DNA of 18,327 nucleotides, from the NCBI GenBank assembly GCA_012837565.1, contig DUQY01000279.1:1-18327 (forward strand), written 5' to 3'. The translations under genes and the position numbers were made by a program. The notes under the pieces are model-generated. The model was not told where the DNA came from and searched no databases. It worked only from the letters and a program-made list of their open reading frames with translations. Position 1 is the stretch's first letter; every line of letters starts with the position of its first letter. Shown piece by piece: positions 1 through 5,715 of this stretch. The DNA comes from Bacteroidales bacterium. Lineage in GTDB: Bacteria; Bacteroidota; Bacteroidia; Bacteroidales; P3.

Positions 1-1083
1 CATCAAAATTATCAAGATAAATCAGCCGAATATCCAGTATACAATGGCGGTATTTCTCCAACAGGTTACTATGATAAGTTTAATAATTCTGGTGATAAAA
101 TAATTGTCAGTGCAAGAGGTGCAAACGCTGGTTATGTCAATCGTATTTCTACTCCTTATTGGGCAGGTAATAGCTGCTATTCAATAGGAATTAAAAATTC
201 ATTAATATTGAATTGGTTATATGTGTATTATTTCTTAAAAGGTAATGAGAAAAAGCTGATTGGTAGTCAGCAAAAGGGAAGTATTCCATCGGTTTCCAAA
301 AAGCAAATTGAGAATACTCTTATCCCAATCCCACCATTAGACGTTCAAGCTGAAATAGTCCGTATTCTCGATACCTTTACAGAGCTTACAGCAGAGCTTA
401 CAGCAGAGCTTACAGCTCGTAAAAAACAATATGAGTACTATCGTGAAGAGTTATTGAGCTTTGAAGAGGGTGAAGTGGAACATTTGCCAATGGGAGAAAT
501 AGGTATATTTCAACGTGGTAAAAGGTTTGTTAAAAATGATATGATTTCAGAAGGTTTTCCTTGCATTCATTATGGAGAAATGTACACCTATTATAATATT
601 TGGGCAACAGAAAGCAAATCATTTTTAAGTGCTGATTTAGTTGAAATAAAGAAACTAAGGATAGCAGAAAAAAACGATGTTGTAATAGTTGCAGCTGGAG
701 AAACAATAGAGGATATAGGAATGGGGACAGCTTGGTTAGGAGACGAAGGTGTTGTTTTTCATGATGCTTGTTTTACATTTAGAAGTAAATTGAACTCTAA
801 ATATGTAGCATATTTTACACGCACAAAACAGTTTCATGACCAAATTAAAAAACATATTTCATCAGGTAAAATTTCTGCTATTCATGCAAATGGTTTGAGT
901 AAAGTTGTAATCCCTATTCCATCAATAGAAGAACAAGAGAGGATTGTTGGTATTTTGGATAAGTTTGATATGCTTGTTAATTCTATTAGTGAGGGGTTGC
1001 CTAAGGAGATTGAGTTACGACAAAAGCAGTATGAGTATTATAGGGATAGGTTATTGAGCTTTCCGTCATTGTCTGAATTATGA
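1..1083 (+). CDS. hsdS: Type I restriction-modification specificity subunit HsdS (5' partial)
   Basis: This is the DNA-recognition subunit of a type I restriction-modification complex, which directs HsdM and HsdR to a bipartite target. The frame is open from base 1, so the N-terminus lies outside the window; a TTG at 208 is internal. About 360 residues remain. They comprise most of the first target-recognition domain (YPVYNGGISPTGYY, ending near the SIPSVSKKQIENTLIPIPPL segment), a central conserved helix (ILDTFTELTAELTAELTARKK, then QYEYYREELLSF), a second recognition domain (from about base 480), and a repeat of the conserved helix at the C-terminus (ILDKFDML, then KQYEYYRDRLLSF). The two-domain, two-helix layout is diagnostic. 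The central TAEL repeat is the form found in EcoR124-type (type IC) subunits. The last codons (SLSEL and stop) lie inside a repeat shared with the downstream cassette. The target sequence cannot be read from this. Confidence 0.95.
   Translation, partial: HQNYQDKSAEYPVYNGGISPTGYYDKFNNSGDKIIVSARGANAGYVNRISTPYWAGNSCYSIGIKNSLILNWLYVYYFLKGNEKKLIGSQQKGSIPSVSKKQIENTLIPIPPLDVQAEIVRILDTFTELTAELTAELTARKKQYEYYREELLSFEEGEVEHLPMGEIGIFQRGKRFVKNDMISEGFPCIHYGEMYTYYNIWATESKSFLSADLVEIKKLRIAEKNDVVIVAAGETIEDIGMGTAWLGDEGVVFHDACFTFRSKLNSKYVAYFTRTKQFHDQIKKHISSGKISAIHANGLSKVVIPIPSIEEQERIVGILDKFDMLVNSISEGLPKEIELRQKQYEYYRDRLLSFPSLSEL
382..417 (+). repeat. Three tandem 12-bp units encoding ELTA (TAEL) in hsdS
   Basis: GAGCTTACAGCA occurs at 382-393 and 394-405, and GAGCTTACAGCT at 406-417 (one mismatch). 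The units are in frame and read E-L-T-A, with a preceding ACA giving T. They lie in the central helical spacer between the two recognition domains. In EcoR124I and EcoR124II, two versus three such units are known to change the non-specific spacer of the target by one base pair. Confidence 0.92.
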
Positions 1084-1182
1084 TTAAAGGATTAATGGAT
1101 TGAAGGATTAGATTGAAGGATTAGATAAATGATTAATTGTCTGAATTATGATTAAAGGATTAATGGATTGAAGGATTAGATT
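1068..1182. repeat. 47-bp perfect direct duplication at the hsdS 3' end
   Basis: Bases 1068-1114 are identical to 1136-1182, an offset of 68. Each copy begins ATTGTCTGAATTATG and continues with GGATTA/GGATTG-type units. The first copy contains the last hsdS codons and its stop (1081-1083); the second is untranslated. Both are in the opposite orientation to the related repeats at 1221-1254 and 1672-1733. Confidence 0.93.
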
Positions 1183-1254
1183 AAAAGTTTTGAAGGATTA
1201 GATAGAAATAAAAATCCTATAATCCTAAAATCCAACAAATCCTAATTCTGACAT
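1137..1254. repeat. Imperfect inverted repeat able to fold upstream of the GxxExxY gene
   Basis: The arm at 1137-1180 (TTGTCTGAATTATGATTAAA and on) is roughly the reverse complement of 1212-1254 (AATCCTATAATCC ... CTAATTCTGACAT). The intervening 30 or so bases would be the loop. It lies between the hsdS stop and the next start codon and could form a long hairpin in mRNA or single-stranded DNA. There is no T-run after it, so it does not look like a simple intrinsic terminator. Confidence 0.6.
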
Positions 1255-1267
1255 AATATATATAATA

Positions 1268-1717
1268 ATGAAACACGAGGAGTTAACTCATAAAATAATT
1301 GGTTGTGCGATGAGGGTTCATGGTACACTTGGTAATGGATTTCAAGAAGTTATTTATCAGCGTGCTTTGGCTATTGAGTTTGAGAAGCAGGGCTTGCGTT
1401 TTCAACGTGAAATGGAAATGAATATTTATTATGATGATATTAATATTGGGACAAGACGTGTAGACTTTTTTGTAGAGGATTGTGTAATGGTTGAACTAAA
1501 AGCTTTAATAAATTTGGAAGAGGTGCATTTGGCACAAGCCATGAATTATTGCCAAGCTTATAATTTGCCTATTGGCTTATTGATAAATTTCGGTTCAAAG
1601 AGTTTAGAATTTAAAAGAGTATATAACCTAAACCACCCAGAAAACAAAGAATACAAAACAAATAATACACGAATCCTAAAATCCTTTAATCCAACAAATC
1701 CTAATTCAGACAAATAA
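1268..1717 (+). CDS. GxxExxY-family PD-(D/E)XK-like protein
   Basis: A 149-residue protein of the GxxExxY family, small proteins of uncertain function that resemble PD-(D/E)XK nucleases. The name motif is visible as GFQEVIY at about residues 24-30, in the context HGTLGNGFQEVIYQRAL. A nuclease-like core follows as RRVDFFVEDCVMVELKA, with an Asp and a later Glu-x-Lys at the expected spacing. Whether it cuts nucleic acid is unknown. No signal peptide or membrane segment is present. The gene lies between hsdS and hsdR on the same strand and may be co-transcribed, but it is not a standard restriction-modification subunit. The last 15 or so residues (RILKSFNPTNPNSDK) are encoded by a copy of the flanking DNA repeat, so the tail looks acquired from the repeat rather than part of the fold. 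Confidence 0.85.
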   Translation: MKHEELTHKIIGCAMRVHGTLGNGFQEVIYQRALAIEFEKQGLRFQREMEMNIYYDDINIGTRRVDFFVEDCVMVELKALINLEEVHLAQAMNYCQAYNLPIGLLINFGSKSLEFKRVYNLNHPENKEYKTNNTRILKSFNPTNPNSDK

Positions 1718-1733
1718 ATCTTAATTCAGACAA
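1672..1733. repeat. Right-hand cassette repeat (AATCC units plus two TAATTCAGACAA words)
   Basis: Bases 1672-1712 read as AATCCTAAAATCC, TTTAATCC, AACAAATCC, TAATTCAGACA. A shorter copy (AAATCTTAATTCAGACAA) follows at 1716-1733. The related direct copy at 1221-1253 lacks the 8-base TTTAATCC unit. The repeat forms the C-terminal codons and stop of the GxxExxY gene and ends three bases before the hsdR ATG. Confidence 0.88.
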
Positions 1734-1736
1734 CAT

Positions 1737-4700
1737 ATGAGTACTTATAAAACAATAGCAGAATCGAATAATTTTATTGTTCTTGATAAATTTACTAAGT
1801 ATTTGGAGGTTAATGAGGCTTCGGCTGTTTATCAATCCGAATCGGCGTTGGAGCGTGAATTTATTGGGGATTTAATAAATCAAGGGTATGAATATCCTAA
1901 AGATTTAAACACACCTGGGGCTATGTTGGCAAACGTTAGAGAACAACTGCAAAGGCTTAATGATGTTGTGTTTTTGGATAGTGAATGGGCTCGCTTTGTG
2001 GAAGAGTATTTGGATAAGCCAAGTGATGGACTTGTTGAGAAAAGCAAGAAGATACACGAGGATTATATTTATGATTTTGTTTTCGATGATGGGCATATTC
2101 AAAATATTTACTTGGTTGATAAAAAGAATATCACTCTTAATAAGCTACAAGTAATTTCACAATTCGAACAAAAGGGAACCAATGCCAATAGGTATGATGT
2201 TACTATTTTAGTCAACGGATTGCCTTTGGTGCAGGTGGAACTAAAAAAGCGTGGTGTAGCTATACGTGAAGCCTTTAATCAGGTGCACCGTTATACCAAG
2301 GAGAGTTTTAATAGCAATAATTCCTTATTTAAGTTTTTGCAGATTTTTGTTATCTCCAATGGTACCGATAGCCGTTATTTTGCCAACACTGTAGAGCGAA
2401 ATAAAAACAGCTATGATTTTACCATGAATTGGGCAAGGGCAGACAATACGCTTATTAAAGACCTGAAAGATTTTACGGCAACCTTTTTTGAGAAACATAC
2501 CCTTTTAAATGTGCTACTCAATTATTCGGTATTCGATACCAGTGATGTGCTGCTTGTTATGAGACCTTATCAGATTGCAGCTACAGAAAGAATATTATGG
2601 AAAATAGAAAGTTCATACCAAGCGAAAAACTGGTCTAAGCCTGAAAGTGGTGGTTTTATTTGGCACACCACCGGTTCGGGTAAAACGCTCACCAGTTTTA
2701 AAGTGGCACGACTTGCCACTCAATTGGATTTTATTGATAAAGTATTCTTTGTGGTAGACCGAAAGGATCTGGATTATCAAACCATGAAGGAGTATCAGCG
2801 ATTCTCTCCAGATAGTGTGAATGGTTCGGACAGTACGGCAGGTTTAAAGCGGAATATTGAAAAAGATGATAATAAGATTATAGTCACCACCATTCAGAAA
2901 TTAAATAATCTGATGAAAAGCGAAAATGATTTAGCTATTTATCAAAAACATGTGGTTTTTATTTTTGATGAGGCCCATCGCTCCCAATTTGGGGAGGCTC
3001 AAAAGAATCTTAAAAAGAAATTTAGAAAGTACTATCAATTCGGCTTTACAGGAACGCCAATTTTCGCTCAAAATGCTTTAGGCTCCGAAACCACAGCAAG
3101 TGTATTTGGTCGTGAATTACATTCGTACGTCATTACGGATGCCATTAGAGATGAGAAAGTGCTAAAGTTTAAAGTAGATTATAACGATGTACGTCCACAG
3201 TTTAAAGGTATAGAAAGCGAAATTGATGAAAAAAAGCTAAGTGCTGCCGAAAACAAAACAGCTTTGCTTCATCCTTTTCGTATCAAAGAGGTTTCTGAAT
3301 ATATTTTACAGAATTACAGACAAAAAACACATAGAACCAAAGGTGGCAGCAGTGGCTTTAATGCCCTATTTACAGTGAGTAGCATAGAGGCGGCAAAGTC
3401 TTATTATGAGGAATTAAATAATTTACAAAAGGGAAGCGATAAGCCATTAAAAATAGCTACAATTTTCTCCTTTGCAGCCAACGAGGAGCAAAGTGCCATT
3501 GGTGAAATATTGGATGAAAGCTTTGAACCTTCTGCTATGAACAGTAGTGCAAAAGAGTTTTTATCTAAAGCTATCCAAGACTATAACGAACTATTTAAAA
3601 CAAGTTTTGGCGTTGAAAGTAATGCATTCCAAAACTATTATCGTGACTTGGCAAAACGTGTGAAGAATAAGGAAGTTGATTTGCTTATTGTAGTAGGTAT
3701 GTTCTTAACAGGATTTGATGCCCCTACGCTCAACACACTTTTTGTAGATAAAAACCTGCGCTATCATGGTTTAATGCAAGCCTTTTCGCGTACCAACCGT
3801 ATTTTTGACGCCTCCAAAACCTTTGGTAATATTATTACCTTCCGTGATTTGGAAAAAGCTACCATTGATGCCATTACACTATTTGGAGACAAAAACACCA
3901 AAAATGTAGTCCTTGAAAAGAGCTATAAAGAATATTTGGAAGGCTTTACGGATATTATCACCGGAGAAGCACGAAGAGGTTATACAGATGTAGTTAAGGA
4001 ACTTAATCAAAGGTTTCCAAATCCTGATGAGATAGCAACTGAGACCGATAAAAAGGAGTTTGCAAAACTTTTTGGAGAATACCTGCGCGTTGAGAACATA
4101 CTACAGAATTACGACGAATTTGTCCATCTTAAAGCACTTCAAGAAATAGATATAAACGATAAGGATGCACTTGATACCTTTAAAGAAAACTACTTTATAA
4201 CAGATGAGGATTTTGCCGCCATGCAAAAGATTGAAGTGCTGCCCGAAAGAACTGTGCAGGATTATCGGTCTACTTATAACGATATTCGTGATTGGATAAG
4301 ACAGGAGAAAAAAGGAGAAGAAGCACAACAATCAACCATTGATTGGGATGATGTAGTCTTTGAAATTGATTTGCTTAAATCGCAAGAAATAAACCTCGAT
4401 TACATACTTGAATTGATATTTGAGCACAATAAAGAGACCAAAGATAAAGCGTTATTAACTGAAGAGATTCGTAGGGTAATTCGCGCAAGTGTAGGCAACA
4501 GGGCTAAAGAGAGCTTAGTAGTTGATTTCATTAATGATACCGATCTTGACAGCATTCAAGATAAAGCAAGCATTATAGATGCGTTCTTTTCCTATGCTCA
4601 AGAAAGACAGAAGACAGAGGCTATAGAATTAATTGCAGATGAAAACCTAAATGAGGAAGCTGCAAAACGATATATCATCGCTTCTTTGAAACGAGAGTAT

Positions 4701-4844
4701 GCCAGCGAAAACGGTACAGAACTCAATGCTATTTTGCCAAAAATGAGTCCTTTAAATCCTCAGTATTTAACCAAAAAGCAGAATGTTTTTCAAAAGATAG
4801 CTTCGTTTGTTGAGAGATTTAAGGGTGTGGGTGGTAAAATTTAA
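1737..4844 (+). CDS. hsdR: Type I restriction endonuclease subunit R (HsdR)
   Basis: The motor and nuclease subunit of a type I enzyme: it translocates DNA with ATP and cuts at a distance. It has 1035 residues, close to the EcoR124I subunit (about 1038). The N-terminal nuclease has the PD-(D/E)XK residues D154 (NRYDVTI), E168 and K170 (VQVELKKRG), followed by the QxxxY motif Q182/Y186 (NQVHRY). Helicase motifs are Walker A TTGSGKT at 311-317, DEAH at 411-414, GFTGTPI at about 436-442, and FLTGFDAPTLNT and AFSRTNR further on. The C-terminal helical region, which binds the methylase core, is present. All residue positions run about three after those known for EcoR124I, supporting the type IC assignment. 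No frameshift or missing key residue was seen. The start ATG lies just after the cassette repeat, with no Shine-Dalgarno sequence, as is common in this phylum. It needs HsdS and the off-window HsdM. Confidence 0.97.
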   Translation: MSTYKTIAESNNFIVLDKFTKYLEVNEASAVYQSESALEREFIGDLINQGYEYPKDLNTPGAMLANVREQLQRLNDVVFLDSEWARFVEEYLDKPSDGLVEKSKKIHEDYIYDFVFDDGHIQNIYLVDKKNITLNKLQVISQFEQKGTNANRYDVTILVNGLPLVQVELKKRGVAIREAFNQVHRYTKESFNSNNSLFKFLQIFVISNGTDSRYFANTVERNKNSYDFTMNWARADNTLIKDLKDFTATFFEKHTLLNVLLNYSVFDTSDVLLVMRPYQIAATERILWKIESSYQAKNWSKPESGGFIWHTTGSGKTLTSFKVARLATQLDFIDKVFFVVDRKDLDYQTMKEYQRFSPDSVNGSDSTAGLKRNIEKDDNKIIVTTIQKLNNLMKSENDLAIYQKHVVFIFDEAHRSQFGEAQKNLKKKFRKYYQFGFTGTPIFAQNALGSETTASVFGRELHSYVITDAIRDEKVLKFKVDYNDVRPQFKGIESEIDEKKLSAAENKTALLHPFRIKEVSEYILQNYRQKTHRTKGGSSGFNALFTVSSIEAAKSYYEELNNLQKGSDKPLKIATIFSFAANEEQSAIGEILDESFEPSAMNSSAKEFLSKAIQDYNELFKTSFGVESNAFQNYYRDLAKRVKNKEVDLLIVVGMFLTGFDAPTLNTLFVDKNLRYHGLMQAFSRTNRIFDASKTFGNIITFRDLEKATIDAITLFGDKNTKNVVLEKSYKEYLEGFTDIITGEARRGYTDVVKELNQRFPNPDEIATETDKKEFAKLFGEYLRVENILQNYDEFVHLKALQEIDINDKDALDTFKENYFITDEDFAAMQKIEVLPERTVQDYRSTYNDIRDWIRQEKKGEEAQQSTIDWDDVVFEIDLLKSQEINLDYILELIFEHNKETKDKALLTEEIRRVIRASVGNRAKESLVVDFINDTDLDSIQDKASIIDAFFSYAQERQKTEAIELIADENLNEEAAKRYIIASLKREYASENGTELNAILPKMSPLNPQYLTKKQNVFQKIASFVERFKGVGGKI

Positions 4845-4970
4845 ATGTAACATGCCCTATTTGCAAGCATATTTCCAAAGCCATTTGTATAAGTGCTATA
4901 ACCAAAGGGACTTATTATGAGAACAATTGATAGGTTTATAATTAGGTTTGAATATCTTATATATTCTTAT

Positions 4971-5705
4971 TTAATGTAGTATTGTTGTAAGTATTTCGTG
5001 TGATTTTATGGAGTTTGGACTTAGGAGATGGGTCTCGTAGAATTTAATTAATATGTTTAGGATTTTTGTTTTCTCTTCTTTTGTAAATGTTATTGGGTTT
5101 TTGTTTTCTGAATATGGGTTTTGTGATAGGAGAAATGATGAGAAAAGTGATGAATCTTTTTCATTTAGGTGGTTGCTGTGGATTGGATTTGTTCTTAGGA
5201 AGTATCCTTTTGATAGGTCGAAGTATTGGTTTTCTTGTGAGTAATTATTCATTGGTTGAAAACCTAGATGCTCTGAAAGTTCTATAAGGAAATAGAGGTG
5301 AAAGGTTGAATAATTGCTTTCAAGTGCATTGAGGGTTTTGATTTTCTCTTGAATGAAATCATATAGTTCCTCATTTTTCTCTTCTTCCCTGAGGCATTGA
5401 TTAATGATATCGGAAATAAAAAATGCAAGTGTTGTTTTCTTTATATTGGAGAATAGGGGGGTAAGGTCATAATAAACTTTGGCCTCTGTAATTATTTGCA
5501 AATCTCTTTTGGGGTTGTTGTATGCTTCGAGTTCTAAGATGTATAGGGGTTGAAATATATTGGAGCGAAGTTTGGATTTTGTTTTCCTGCTTCCTTTTAG
5601 TATATATGATTTTACTCCAAATTCCTTTGTGAATATCTTAACAATTATGCTGCTTTCAGAATAGGGAAATGCTCTAAGGATTATGCCTTTTGTTTTGAAA
5701 ATCAT
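4971..5705 (-). CDS. recO: DNA repair protein RecO
   Basis: RecO acts in the RecFOR pathway. With RecR it helps load RecA on SSB-coated single-stranded DNA and can anneal strands. This 244-residue protein has the expected N-terminal OB-fold start (MIFKTKGIILRAFPYSESSIIVKIFTKEFG, with the GSRKTKSKLR basic stretch near residues 38-47) and a helical C-terminal domain (YSTFHLYFLIELSEHLGFQP). Only one Cys is visible in it, so the four-Cys zinc site of some RecO proteins is absent. It starts 10 bases after the porZ stop and is probably translated from the same transcript. It converges with hsdR, leaving about 126 bases between the two stops in which no convincing terminator hairpin was found. Confidence 0.9.
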   Translation of the reverse strand: MIFKTKGIILRAFPYSESSIIVKIFTKEFGVKSYILKGSRKTKSKLRSNIFQPLYILELEAYNNPKRDLQIITEAKVYYDLTPLFSNIKKTTLAFFISDIINQCLREEEKNEELYDFIQEKIKTLNALESNYSTFHLYFLIELSEHLGFQPMNNYSQENQYFDLSKGYFLRTNPIHSNHLNEKDSSLFSSFLLSQNPYSENKNPITFTKEEKTKILNILIKFYETHLLSPNSIKSHEILTTILH

Positions 5706-5715
5706 TGAGATAAAA

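Larger units (their letters stand above)
1069..1733. mobile_element. Candidate GxxExxY cassette with doubled inverted 12-bp ends
   Basis: The word TTGTCTGAATTA occurs at 1069-1080 and 1137-1148. Its exact reverse complement TAATTCAGACAA occurs at 1702-1713 and 1722-1733, with a degenerate copy (TAATTCTGACAT) at 1243-1254. The outermost copies bound a 665-bp segment that contains only the GxxExxY gene and related AATCC-rich repeat arms. It sits exactly between the hsdS coding end and the hsdR start at 1737. The repeats are seen directly; calling the segment a mobile or exchangeable cassette is inference. It encodes no recognisable transposase or recombinase, so any movement would need an enzyme acting in trans or homologous recombination. 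Confidence 0.5.

Noticed and set aside
208..1083. TTG at 208 as the start of hsdS
   Set aside because: The same frame is open to base 1 and encodes clear recognition-domain sequence upstream, so the gene is simply cut by the window edge.
1..1083. Invertible hsdS locus (shufflon-type switching)
   Set aside because: There is no second hsdS copy, inverted hsdS segment or recombinase gene in the window; the TAEL repeat is the only visible switching feature.
1068..1733. CRISPR-like array
   Set aside because: Copies occur in both orientations with unequal spacing and enclose a gene; there are no regular spacers and no cas genes.
4845..4970. Terminator between convergent hsdR and recO
   Set aside because: No stem of useful length with a T-run was found on either strand.
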